DNA of 64,000 nucleotides from Microbacterium sp. T32 (lineage in GTDB: Bacteria > Actinomycetota > Actinomycetes > Actinomycetales > Microbacteriaceae), in the NCBI RefSeq assembly GCF_001619615.1, contig NZ_LQQP01000007.1, positions 1 to 64,000 on the forward strand. Reading direction: 5' to 3'. Position numbers and translations under genes: made by a program. The first letter of the stretch is position 1; each line of letters starts with the position of its first letter. Below, piece by piece: positions 31,161 through 38,908 of the stretch. The notes beneath the pieces were generated by a model. That model searched no databases. It was not told the origin of the DNA and was given only the letters and a program-made list of their open reading frames with translations.

Positions 31161-32168
31161 GTGCGTTACGCCCAGAGCGTCGCCGACCTCGTCGGCAACA
31201 CCCCCCTCGTCCGTCTGAACCGCGTGACCGACGGCATCGCCGCCACGGTCCTCGCGAAGATCGAGTACTTCAACCCCGGCGGCTCCGCCAAGGACCGCAT
31301 CGCGGCCAACATCATCGACGCCGCCGAGCGCGACGGCTCGCTCCGCCCGGGCGGCACGATCGTCGAGCCGACCAGCGGCAACACCGGCGTCGGCCTCGCG
31401 CTCGTCGCGCAGCAGCGCGGGTACCGCTGCGTCTTCGTCGTGCCCGACAAGGTCGCGGAGGACAAGCGCGCGGTTCTCCGCGCCTACGGCGCCGAGGTCG
31501 TCGTCACCCCGACGAACGTCGAGCCCGACGATCCGAACTCGTACTACAGCGTCTCCGATCGTCTCGTGCGGGAGATCCCGGGCGCGTTCAAGCCCAACCA
31601 GTACGCCAATCCCAACGGTCCGCGCAGCCACTACGAGACCACGGGTCCCGAAATCTGGCGCGACACCGAGGGCGCCCTCACGCACTTCGTCACCGGCGTC
31701 GGCACGGGCGGCACGATCAGCGGCACCGGACGCTACCTGCGCGAGGTCGCCGGCACGTCGGTGCGCATCGTCGGCGTCGACCCGGTGGGCTCCATCTACT
31801 CGGGCGACGACATCCACGGCTACGACGTCGAGGGCGTCGGCGAGGACTTCTGGCCGCCGGCCTTCGACCCCACCGTGGTCGACGCGTACGAGCGCGTGTC
31901 GGATGCCGAGTCCTTCGCGATGACGCGCCGTCTCGCCCGCGAGGAGGGGCTGCTCGTCGGCGGCTCGAGCGGCATGGCCGTCGTCGGGGCGCTGCGCGTC
32001 GCGCGTGACCTCCCCGCCGACGCCGTCGTCGTCGTCCTGCTCCCCGACCACGGCCGCGGCTACCTCAGCAAGATCTTCGACGACCAGTGGATGACGGCGC
32101 GCGGCTACGCCGTCGAGCCGGTGGCATCCGTTCTTCCCGTTTCGAACCCCCAGGAGCACTCCGCATGA
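31161..32168 (+). CDS. Cystathionine beta-synthase / cysteine synthase-type PLP enzyme
   Basis: A 335-residue type-II PLP enzyme. The GTG at 31161 gives the expected start (RYAQSVADLVGNTPLVRL); the frame is open further upstream through the leader, which is unlikely to be coding. PLP binds Lys44 (NPGGSAKDR), and the substrate loop EPTSGNTGVG and phosphate loop GTGGTISG are intact. The closest family style is mycobacterial CBS, but the C-terminal CBS-domain pair is absent, so regulation by S-adenosylmethionine through those domains is not expected. It condenses serine (or an activated serine) with homocysteine or sulfide. It overlaps the next gene by 4 bases. Confidence 0.85.
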   Translation: MRYAQSVADLVGNTPLVRLNRVTDGIAATVLAKIEYFNPGGSAKDRIAANIIDAAERDGSLRPGGTIVEPTSGNTGVGLALVAQQRGYRCVFVVPDKVAEDKRAVLRAYGAEVVVTPTNVEPDDPNSYYSVSDRLVREIPGAFKPNQYANPNGPRSHYETTGPEIWRDTEGALTHFVTGVGTGGTISGTGRYLREVAGTSVRIVGVDPVGSIYSGDDIHGYDVEGVGEDFWPPAFDPTVVDAYERVSDAESFAMTRRLAREEGLLVGGSSGMAVVGALRVARDLPADAVVVVLLPDHGRGYLSKIFDDQWMTARGYAVEPVASVLPVSNPQEHSA

Positions 32169-33325
32169 GCACCCACGACGCCGCCCGCGGCTTCGACAGC
32201 CTCGCCGTTCACGCCGGGCAGGCCTTCGACCCGACGACCGGCGCGGTGATTCCGCCCGTGCACCTCTCCACGACCTACGCGCAGGACGGCATCGGCGGCC
32301 TCCGCGGCGGGTACGAGTACGGCCGCAGCGGCAACCCCACGCGTACGGCGCTCGAGACGCAGATCGCCGCGCTCGAGGGCGGCGCCCGCGCGCTCTCGTT
32401 CGCGTCCGGCCTCGCCGCGGAGGACGCGCTGCTGCGCGCGGCGCTCGTGCCCGGCGACGAGGTGCTGCTCGGCAACGACGTGTACGGCGGCACCTACCGC
32501 CTGCTCGCGCGGGTCCTCGGGCCGTGGGGCGTGAAGCTCCGCGTGGTCGACATGAGCGACCTGGATGCCGTGGCATCCGCGATCCAGGACCGCGCGCCGC
32601 GCATGGTCTGGGTCGAGACGCCCAGCAACCCGATGCTGCGGATCACCGACATCGCGGGTCTCGCGCGCCTCGGCCACGCGGCCGGCGCGATCGTCGTCGT
32701 GGACAACACGTTCGCCTCCCCGGCGCTGCAGCGCCCGATCTCCCTCGGTGCCGACGTCGTCGTGCACTCGGCCACGAAGTACCTCGGCGGTCACTCCGAC
32801 GTCGTCGGCGGGGCGCTCGCATTCGCCGACGCCGACCTCGCGGAGAAGACGCAGTTCCTGCAGTTCGCGGCCGGCGCCGTCTCGGGGCCGTTCGACGCGT
32901 ACCTCACCACCCGCGGCATCAAGACGCTCGGCATCCGCATGCAGCGCCACAGCTTCAACGCGCAGGCCGTCGCCGAGCACCTGCTCACCCACGACCGCGT
33001 CGCGAAGGTGTACTACCCGGGACTCCCGTCCCACCCGGGCCACGCGCTCGCGGCAGCCCAGATGAGCGCGTTCGGCGGCATCGTGTCGCTCGAGCTCGCC
33101 GACGGCGCCGCCGCGCGCCGCTTCGCGGAATCGACGCGGCTGTTCACGCTCGCCGAGTCGCTCGGCGGCGTCGAGTCCCTCGTCAACTACCCGGATGCCA
33201 TGACCCACGCGTCCGTCCGCGGCACCGAGCTCGCGGTTCCCGACACGATCGTGCGCCTGTCGGTGGGCATCGAGTCGGCCGACGACCTCGTGGCCGACGT
33301 CGACCAGGCGCTCGCCGCCCTCTGA
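32165..33325 (+). CDS. metB: Cystathionine gamma-synthase/lyase
   Basis: A 386-residue Cys/Met-metabolism PLP enzyme. It has YGRSGNPTR near residue 53, LSFASGLAAEDALL, VDNTFASP and the PLP lysine Lys205 in HSATKYLGGHSD. The length is normal. With CBS upstream it can run transsulfuration between homocysteine and cysteine. Whether it works as synthase (MetB) or lyase cannot be decided from motifs alone. A strong hairpin terminator lies 12 bp after the stop. Confidence 0.85.
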   Translation: MSTHDAARGFDSLAVHAGQAFDPTTGAVIPPVHLSTTYAQDGIGGLRGGYEYGRSGNPTRTALETQIAALEGGARALSFASGLAAEDALLRAALVPGDEVLLGNDVYGGTYRLLARVLGPWGVKLRVVDMSDLDAVASAIQDRAPRMVWVETPSNPMLRITDIAGLARLGHAAGAIVVVDNTFASPALQRPISLGADVVVHSATKYLGGHSDVVGGALAFADADLAEKTQFLQFAAGAVSGPFDAYLTTRGIKTLGIRMQRHSFNAQAVAEHLLTHDRVAKVYYPGLPSHPGHALAAAQMSAFGGIVSLELADGAAARRFAESTRLFTLAESLGGVESLVNYPDAMTHASVRGTELAVPDTIVRLSVGIESADDLVADVDQALAAL

Positions 33326-33336
33326 CGCGGAACGAC

Positions 33337-33372
33337 AAGAGCCCGACCCCGTCGTCACGGGGCCGGGCTCTT
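33337..33372. terminator. Bidirectional terminator between converging genes
   Basis: A 16-bp stem with one mismatch (33337-33352 with 33357-33372) and a CGTC loop; arms read AAGAGCCC...GGGCTCTT. The A-rich left edge and T-rich right edge make it usable from both strands, serving metB and the convergent reductase gene. Confidence 0.85.
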
Positions 33373-33381
33373 CTGCGCGGG

Positions 33382-34017
33382 TCAGCGCTGGGCGGCGGCG
33401 AGGTTCTGCTCGAGCTCCTCGCGGTTCTGGCGGATGCCGTATCCGGGGGTGTCGCGCTCGATGCGCCAGCTGTCGGCCAGCGGTCCGATGGTGACGGTGT
33501 CGAAGCCGAACGCGTCGTAGATGCCGGTGATGAGCGCGATGCCTTCGTCGGAGTCGCTCGCCGTCGCGAGGGCGCGACGGTTCGGCGTGCCGGCCGGGGA
33601 CCCCGTCGTGAGGATCTCGGCCGCACCGATGTGGTTGAACGCCTTCACGACGGTGCTCTCCGGCAGGTGCTCCTGCAGCATCTGCGCGGTGGTCGTGCGC
33701 TTCTCGTCGAGTTCGGCGATGTGCCCGTCGCGCTCCCAGTAGTAGTTGTTGGTGTCCAGGACGGTCTTGCCGCGGAGCGCGTCGACCGGGACGTCGCGGT
33801 ACGCCTTGAGCGGCACGGTGACGACCGCGATGTCGCCGGCCTCGGCCGCCTCCTGCGCGGTCGCCGCACGGGCATGGTCGCCGAGCTCCGCGACGAAGTC
33901 CGCGAGCGTCTCGGGACCTCGGGAATTCGCGATCACGACGTCGTATCCGTGCTTCACGAAGCCCCGCGCGAGCGCCTGGCCGATGTTTCCTGCTCCGATG
34001 ATTCCCACAGTGGTCAT
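33382..34017 (-). CDS. F420-dependent NADP reductase-like protein
   Basis: A 211-residue dehydrogenase with the Rossmann start VGIIGAGNIGQALARGF, the second-strand NSRGPETL, and VVKAFNHIGAAE in the middle, as in the NADPH:F420 reductase (FNO)/YqeB-like family. Members transfer hydride between NADP and F420 or act on other small substrates. It has its own good promoter (TTGACA, 17 bp, TAACTA at 34107 to 34079). Confidence 0.8.
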   Translation of the reverse strand: MTTVGIIGAGNIGQALARGFVKHGYDVVIANSRGPETLADFVAELGDHARAATAQEAAEAGDIAVVTVPLKAYRDVPVDALRGKTVLDTNNYYWERDGHIAELDEKRTTTAQMLQEHLPESTVVKAFNHIGAAEILTTGSPAGTPNRRALATASDSDEGIALITGIYDAFGFDTVTIGPLADSWRIERDTPGYGIRQNREELEQNLAAAQR

Positions 34018-34078
34018 GCTGGATCGAACGGCGAGGGCCTGGCCGGCATTCCTCCGAAAATAGGAAAAGTCAGTTAGT

Positions 34079-34107
34079 TAGTTAGCATCCCTAGATATTC
34101 GTGTCAA
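34079..34107 (-). promoter_or_regulatory. Sigma-70-type promoter of the F420-type reductase gene
   Basis: Reading the minus strand, TTGACA (34107-34102), a 17-bp spacer and TAACTA (34084-34079) form a near-consensus promoter. The predicted start is about 55 bases upstream of the ATG. The -10 falls within a short GTTAGTTAGTTAG tandem tract (34073-34085 region). Confidence 0.7.
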
Positions 34108-34127
34108 CCGGCAGCTACGGTGGGGAC

Positions 34128-34211
34128 ATGGGGGATAACTTCTCTCCTGTCGCACCCTCGCGATCGTGGTCGCAGACCGGTGTTCGGGTCACCGTTCCGC
34201 TTGACCTGTGA
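34128..34211 (+). CDS. Small ORF of 27 codons before a terminator, possible leader peptide
   Basis: ATG at 34128 follows a GGTGGGG purine tract, and the frame ends TGA 34209-34211. The peptide is serine/valine-rich (begins MGDNFSPVAPSRSW). A perfect 12-bp terminator stem starts 8 bases after its stop, and the TauE-type exporter gene starts 150 bases downstream. This is the layout of a leader-peptide attenuator, although a free small mRNA is also possible. Confidence 0.4.
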   Translation: MGDNFSPVAPSRSWSQTGVRVTVPLDL

Positions 34212-34218
34212 GGGCGAC

Positions 34219-34255
34219 GGCCCCCGGTGGACGCGGCTTCGGACCACCGGGGGCC
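34219..34255 (+). terminator. Strong intrinsic terminator or attenuator upstream of the TauE gene
   Basis: A perfect 12-bp GC-rich stem (34219-34230 with 34244-34255), a 13-base loop, then GCTTTCTTCT. No long plus-strand gene ends just before it, so it either terminates the short ORF transcript or attenuates the exporter gene. Confidence 0.8.
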
Positions 34256-34361
34256 GCTTTCTTCTCCGGTCAGCCGTGACGTCCCGGCCTCCGCCGAGGT
34301 GGAAGACTGGTCCGTCGGCGGGCGCCGGCCCGCCCGCCCCCGTCGCAAGGACCCCCGCCCC

Positions 34362-35159
34362 GTGATCGAACGCACCCGCACGCCCCGCTCGTTCCGCTTC
34401 TCCGCCGTCTGCGTCGGCGTGGGGCTCCTCGCGGGCCTCATGTCCGGTCTGTTCGGGGTCGGCGGCGGCACGGTGATCGTGCCGCTGCTGGTGCTGCTGC
34501 TCGGATTCGACCAGCGGTTCGCGGCCGGGACCTCGCTCGCGGCGATCGTGCCCACGGCATCCGTCGGTGTCATCACCTACGCGATCGACGGTCACGTCGC
34601 GTGGATTCCCGCACTGATCCTCGCCGCGGGCGCCGTCGGCGGCGCGCAGATCGGCACGTGGCTGCTCCCGAAGCTCTCGCAGACCGCGCTGCGCTGGGCG
34701 TTCGTCGCGTTCCTCGTCGCGGTGATCGTCAGCCTGTACTTCGTCATCCCCTCCCGGGATGCCGAGCTCGCCCTGACCTGGGTCACGGGGCCGAGCCTCC
34801 TCGCGCTGGGTGTGGTCACCGGCATCCTCGCGGGTCTGCTGGGCGTCGGCGGCGGGATCATCGTCGTGCCGGCGCTGCTGCTGCTCTTCGGGACGAGCGA
34901 CCTCGTCGCCCGCGGAACCTCGCTGCTGATGATGATCCCCACTGCCATCTCGGGGACCGTGGGAAACCTCCGTCGCTCCAACGTCGACCTTCTCGCTGCC
35001 GCGTGCGTCGGCATCGCGGCGTGCACCACCACCGCGCTGGGCGCCTCGCTCGCGAAGCTCGTCGACCCGTTCGTCGGCAACGTCCTCTTCTCGATCTTCC
35101 TCGTCTTCATCGCCACGCAGATGGCCGTGAAGGCCGTCCGCGGTCGCCACCAGCGCTGA
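34362..35159 (+). CDS. TauE/SafE-family sulfite/sulfonate exporter-like permease
   Basis: A 265-residue membrane protein from a GTG at 34362 (AAGGA about 10 bases upstream). It has two homologous halves each starting with the family motif: GLMSGLFGVGGGTVIVPLL near residue 25 and GILAGLLGVGGGIIVVPAL near residue 165. About eight helices are predicted. The family moves sulfite, sulfoacetate or related anions. Its long leader contains a short ORF and terminator, so expression may be attenuated. Confidence 0.85.
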   Translation: MIERTRTPRSFRFSAVCVGVGLLAGLMSGLFGVGGGTVIVPLLVLLLGFDQRFAAGTSLAAIVPTASVGVITYAIDGHVAWIPALILAAGAVGGAQIGTWLLPKLSQTALRWAFVAFLVAVIVSLYFVIPSRDAELALTWVTGPSLLALGVVTGILAGLLGVGGGIIVVPALLLLFGTSDLVARGTSLLMMIPTAISGTVGNLRRSNVDLLAAACVGIAACTTTALGASLAKLVDPFVGNVLFSIFLVFIATQMAVKAVRGRHQR

Positions 35160-35191
35160 GGCGGCGGGGGAGCGCTCGGTAGACTGGCCGG

Positions 35192-35641
35192 GTGCCCGTG
35201 AACCCCGAACTGGTCGGACGTGTCTTCCCGTCGACCCCGCCGTATCTCGTCGGCCGAGAGAAGGTGCGCGAGTTCGCCCGCGCCGTCTTCGCCGACGCCC
35301 CGCAGCACTCCGACCCCGAGGCGGCCCGCGCGCTCGGCTACGCCGACGTCGTCGCGCCGCCGACGTTCGCGATGGTCGTACAGGACCTCACGTTCCAGCA
35401 GCTGCTCGGCGACCCCGAGTCGGGCATCGAGCTCTCGCGGCTCGTCCACGCCGAGCAGCGCTTCCGGTACTCCCGGCCGATCGTGGCCGGCGACGAACTC
35501 ACCGCGACGCTGTCCGTGACCGGCATCCGGACCCTCGGTGCCAACGCGATGATCGCGAGCGAGGCGGAGATCGTGGATGCCGACGGCGCCCACGTCGTGA
35601 CGACGACCAGCGTGCTGCTGGCCGGGGAGGCCGACGCATGA
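35192..35641 (+). CDS. FAS1-like/MaoC N-terminal dehydratase subunit (HadA-like)
   Basis: A 149-residue hot-dog fold protein from a GTG at 35192. It begins NPELVGRVFPSTPPYLVGREKVREFARAV and contains the buried helix APPTFAMVVQDLTF typical of the non-catalytic partner of (3R)-hydroxyacyl dehydratases. It overlaps the catalytic MaoC gene by 4 bases. In actinobacteria this HadA-HadB-type pair often precedes murB, as here. Confidence 0.8.
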   Translation: MPVNPELVGRVFPSTPPYLVGREKVREFARAVFADAPQHSDPEAARALGYADVVAPPTFAMVVQDLTFQQLLGDPESGIELSRLVHAEQRFRYSRPIVAGDELTATLSVTGIRTLGANAMIASEAEIVDADGAHVVTTTSVLLAGEADA

Positions 35642-36042
35642 CCGCGTTCACCGTCGGAGACGTCGTCGCCGAACGTTCCGTGCACCTCACGCGCGAGTCG
35701 CTCGTGCGGTACGCCGGTGCCTCGGGCGACTTCAACCCCATTCACTACCGCGACGACGTCGCCGCCGAGGTGGGGCTCCCGGGCGTCCTCGCCCACGGCA
35801 TGCTCACGATGGGTATTGCGGTCGGGACGCTCGCCGAGGCGCTCGGCGACACCGGCCGCATCCTCGAGTACGGCGTGCGCTTCACGCGCCCCGTGGTCGT
35901 CGACCCCGTCGAGGGAGCCGACCTGCACGTCAGCGCCAAGGTGGGCGCGGTCGACGACGAGGCCGCCCGCATCGATCTCACCGTGACGCACGCGGGGACC
36001 ACGGTCCTCGGCAAGGCGCAGGTGCGCGTGCGGCTGGCCTGA
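35638..36042 (+). CDS. MaoC-family (R)-hydroxyacyl dehydratase catalytic subunit (HadB-like)
   Basis: A 134-residue hot-dog protein with the hydratase 2 motif ASGDFNPIHYRDD (catalytic Asp and His) and the LAHGMLTMG helix. It pairs with the preceding subunit to dehydrate acyl-ACP/CoA intermediates in lipid synthesis. The stop shares a base with the murB start (TGATG). Confidence 0.85.
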   Translation: MTAFTVGDVVAERSVHLTRESLVRYAGASGDFNPIHYRDDVAAEVGLPGVLAHGMLTMGIAVGTLAEALGDTGRILEYGVRFTRPVVVDPVEGADLHVSAKVGAVDDEAARIDLTVTHAGTTVLGKAQVRVRLA

Positions 36043-37178
36043 TGCCCGACATCACCCCCGTCCCGCTCTCCGAGCTGACGACCCTCCGCACCGGCGGTCT
36101 GCCCGAGCGGACCATCGAGGCCCGCACACCGGACGAGCTGGTGTCGGTGCTCCGCGACCTGTGGGGCGCGGGCGAGCCGTGGCTCGTCGTCGGCGGCGGC
36201 TCGAACCTCTTCGTCGGTGACGAGCCGTTCGAGGGCACGGTGGTGCTCGTGCGCACGTCCGGCATCGAGGAGCTGCCCGGTTCCCGCCCCGACACCGTTC
36301 GGCTTCGGGTGCAGGCCGGCCATGACTGGGACGCGCTCGTCGCCGAGACGGTGGCCCGCGGCCTCGCCGGCATCGAGGCGATGTCCGGCATTCCGGGGAC
36401 GGTCGGCGCCGCCCCGGTGCAGAACATCGGCGCGTACGGCCAGGAGGTCGTGCAGACGCTGGTCGAGGTGGAGCTCCTCGACGAGTCCACGGGTGAGGTC
36501 TCGACCGTCCCGGCATCCGATCTGGGGCTCGGCTTCCGCACCTCCGTGCTGAAGCAGCACTACGGCTCGGTCCCCGAACGCCCGGCCGTGATCCTGTCGG
36601 TCACCCTCGAACTCCAGCGCGTCGGTGACGGCGACCGTCCGATCGGGGGCGGCCAGCTGCGCGGAGCCCTGGGACTGGATGCCGACACGGCGGTGTCGCT
36701 GCGCTGGATCCGCGAGCACGTGCTGGCGACCCGCGCGAGCAAGGGCATGGTGCTCGACCCCGAGGACCCCGACACCTGGAGCGCCGGGTCGTTCTTCCAG
36801 AACGCGATCGTCTCGGAGGCGTTCGCGCGCACGCTTCCCGCCGAGTGCCCGCGGTGGCCGCTGGGGCCCGCGATCGACCCGGTGACCGTGATCCCGCTCG
36901 CCGCCTTCGACGGCGTCGTGCCGACACCGGTGACGGAACGCCGCGAGGTGAAGGTCAGCGCGGCGTGGCTCATCGAGCACGCGGGACTGTCGCGCGGCTT
37001 CCGGTTCCCGCGATCGCGCGCCGGCCTCTCCACCAAGCACACGCTCGCGCTCACCAACCGCGGCCGCGCGACGGCGGGTGAGATCGCCGAGCTCGCCCGT
37101 TTCGTGCAGAATCGCGTCCAGTCCGAGTTCGGCCTGCTGCTGCAGCCCGAGCCGGTACTGGTGAACGTCGAGCTCTAG
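36042..37178 (+). CDS. murB: UDP-N-acetylmuramate dehydrogenase
   Basis: A 378-residue FAD enzyme of type I. The FAD-binding part has LTTLRTGGLPE, VVGGGSNLFVGD and GIEAMSGIPGTVGAAPVQNIGAYGQE spread over residues 8-135. The proton-donor serine lies in WSAGSFFQN and the C-terminal glutamate in LLQPEPVLV. It makes UDP-MurNAc for peptidoglycan by reducing the enolpyruvyl group with NADPH. It is translationally coupled to the MaoC pair and ends 3 bp before a long inverted repeat. Confidence 0.92.
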   Translation: MPDITPVPLSELTTLRTGGLPERTIEARTPDELVSVLRDLWGAGEPWLVVGGGSNLFVGDEPFEGTVVLVRTSGIEELPGSRPDTVRLRVQAGHDWDALVAETVARGLAGIEAMSGIPGTVGAAPVQNIGAYGQEVVQTLVEVELLDESTGEVSTVPASDLGLGFRTSVLKQHYGSVPERPAVILSVTLELQRVGDGDRPIGGGQLRGALGLDADTAVSLRWIREHVLATRASKGMVLDPEDPDTWSAGSFFQNAIVSEAFARTLPAECPRWPLGPAIDPVTVIPLAAFDGVVPTPVTERREVKVSAAWLIEHAGLSRGFRFPRSRAGLSTKHTLALTNRGRATAGEIAELARFVQNRVQSEFGLLLQPEPVLVNVEL

Positions 37179-37181
37179 CCA

Positions 37182-37244
37182 GCGTGAGGGGTCAATCTCT
37201 GTCGCTTGGAGCGCCTTGAAGCGACAGAAATTGACCCCTCACGC
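37182..37244. repeat. 26-bp near-perfect inverted repeat between murB and aspartate aminotransferase
   Basis: Arms 37182-37207 and 37219-37244 match at 25 of 26 positions, with an 11-base loop. The arms are GCGTGAGGGGTCAAT... and its complement. It lies between converging genes, so it can serve as a bidirectional terminator. It lacks a U-tract and is only moderately GC-rich, more like a dispersed palindromic element. Confidence 0.8.
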
Positions 37245-37255
37245 GAGAGGGAACC

Positions 37256-38455
37256 CTAGGAGAACAGGCGCTGGAGGCGCTGGACGCCCTCCAGGAGCTC
37301 GGCGTCGCCGAGGGCGTACGACAGGCGGAGGTAGCCGCTCGGGCCGAAGGCCTCGCCGGGGACGACCGCGACCTCGGTCTTCTCGAGGATCAGGTCGGCG
37401 AGCTCGAGCGAGGTGGTGGGGGTGACGCCGTCCCACTCGCGGTTCAGCAGGCCGCGGACGTCGGGGTACACGTAGAACGCGCCCAGCGGGTTCGGCACCT
37501 CGACGCCGTCGATCTTCGCCAGCTCCGACACGATCAGGCGGCGGCGCCGGTCGAACGCCTCGCGGAACTGCTCGGCCTCGTCCTGCGGTCCGTTCAGCGC
37601 CGCGGCCGCGGCGATCTGCGCGATGTTGTTGACGTTGCTGGACAGGTGCGACTGCAGGTTGCCGGCGAGCTTGATGGCATCCGCCGGTCCGATCATCCAG
37701 CCGACCCGCCATCCGGTCATGGCGTACGTCTTCGCCACACCGTTGACGAGGATCGTCTGCCCGGCGAGCTCGGGCACGGCCTCGACGATCGACACCGCGC
37801 GGGCGCCCTCGTAGGTGAGGTTCTGGTAGATCTCGTCGGTGATGACCCAGATCCCGTGCTCGAGGGCCCAGCGGCCGATTTCCGCCGTCTCCTCGGGCGT
37901 GTAGACCGAGCCGGTGGGGTTCGAGGGGGAGACGAACACCAGGACGGTGGTCTTGTCGGTGCGGGCGGCCTCGAGCTGCGCGACGGTGACCTTGTAGTCC
38001 TGGTCGGCGCCCGCGAACACCTCGACGGGCACGCCGTCGGCGAGGGCGATGGCCTCGGGGTAGGTCGTCCAGTACGGGGCGGGGAGCAGCACCTCGTCGC
38101 CGGGGTTCACCACCGTCTGGAACGCCTGGTAGACGGCCTGCTTGCCGCCGTTGGTCACGATGATCTGCGACGGCGCGACCTCGAGGCCCGAGTCCCGCAG
38201 CGTCTTCGCGGCGATGGCCTCGCGCAGCACCGGGAGTCCGGCGGCGGGGGTGTAGCGGAAGTTCGCGGGGTTGTGCAGCGCTTCGGCCGCGGCATCCACG
38301 ACGAACTGCGGGGTCGCGAAGTCGGGCTCACCGGCGGCGTAGGAGATGACGGGGCGGCCGGCGGCCTTGAGGGCCTTGGCCTTGGCGTCGACCTTCAGGG
38401 TCGCGGATTCGGCGATGGCGGAGAGCTTGCGGGAGAGCGGAGCGCGGTCGGTCAC
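37256..38455 (-). CDS. Pyridoxal-phosphate aminotransferase, aspartate aminotransferase type
   Basis: A 399-residue fold-type I aminotransferase from a GTG at 38455; the longer frame is not supported. It has [13 protein letters not shown] at the substrate loop, [17 protein letters not shown] and the PLP lysine Lys242 in [16 protein letters not shown]. This is the subgroup Ib aspartate/prephenate aminotransferase style of gram-positives and actinobacteria, acting in the cytosol with 2-oxoglutarate. Confidence 0.9.
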   Translation of the reverse strand: MTDRAPLSRKLSAIAESATLKVDAKAKALKAAGRPVISYAAGEPDFATPQFVVDAAAEALHNPANFRYTPAAGLPVLREAIAAKTLRDSGLEVAPSQIIVTNGGKQAVYQAFQTVVNPGDEVLLPAPYWTTYPEAIALADGVPVEVFAGADQDYKVTVAQLEAARTDKTTVLVFVSPSNPTGSVYTPEETAEIGRWALEHGIWVITDEIYQNLTYEGARAVSIVEAVPELAGQTILVNGVAKTYAMTGWRVGWMIGPADAIKLAGNLQSHLSSNVNNIAQIAAAAALNGPQDEAEQFREAFDRRRRLIVSELAKIDGVEVPNPLGAFYVYPDVRGLLNREWDGVTPTTSLELADLILEKTEVAVVPGEAFGPSGYLRLSYALGDAELLEGVQRLQRLFS

Positions 38456-38529
38456 GGCACCGAGCCTACTCGGCGCGCCCGGGATGCCGGAGGCCCCGGG
38501 GCGTCTCACGGGGTGCGGGAGGCGCCGGG

Positions 38530-38853
38530 TCAGACCGCCGTGGAGAACAGCACCCAGAGCACGGGCAGGACCAGAAGGATGCCGAGGGCCGCGCCGATGA
38601 TCGAGAGGGTGGGCCGGCGGCCCGCCCGGACACGGAGGACGATGCCGATCGTCCCCACGATCACGATGACCAGCCCGAGGAACGCCATGATCGGGAGCAG
38701 CACGATGCCGAGCCACCAGATCGCGTTCATGCCCGGGGCGAGCCCGATGAGGAAGATCATCAGCGCGGGCAGCAGGATGAACGCCGCGAGGATGATCGAG
38801 ACGATGCCGAAGCCGTCGCTCGCGCGACGACCCGCCGGGGAGACAGAGGCCAT
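38530..38853 (-). CDS. Small membrane protein
   Basis: A 107-residue protein with three or four hydrophobic helices ([55 protein letters not shown]). It has short polar termini. It resembles the uncharacterised small membrane proteins common in Microbacteriaceae. It is in the same orientation as the aminotransferase, 74 bp upstream of it. Function unknown. Confidence 0.65.
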   Translation of the reverse strand: MASVSPAGRRASDGFGIVSIILAAFILLPALMIFLIGLAPGMNAIWWLGIVLLPIMAFLGLVIVIVGTIGIVLRVRAGRRPTLSIIGAALGILLVLPVLWVLFSTAV

Positions 38854-38908
38854 GCGGTCACGGTAGCGCGTGGCGGGCGGGCTGTCGCCGGTGCGTTAGC
38901 GTGGCGTC

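Noticed and set aside
34014-34049. An 11-codon ORF overlapping the start of the F420-type reductase (ATGA)
   Set aside because: The GGAGG lies almost directly on the ATG, too close for initiation, so coupling is unlikely.
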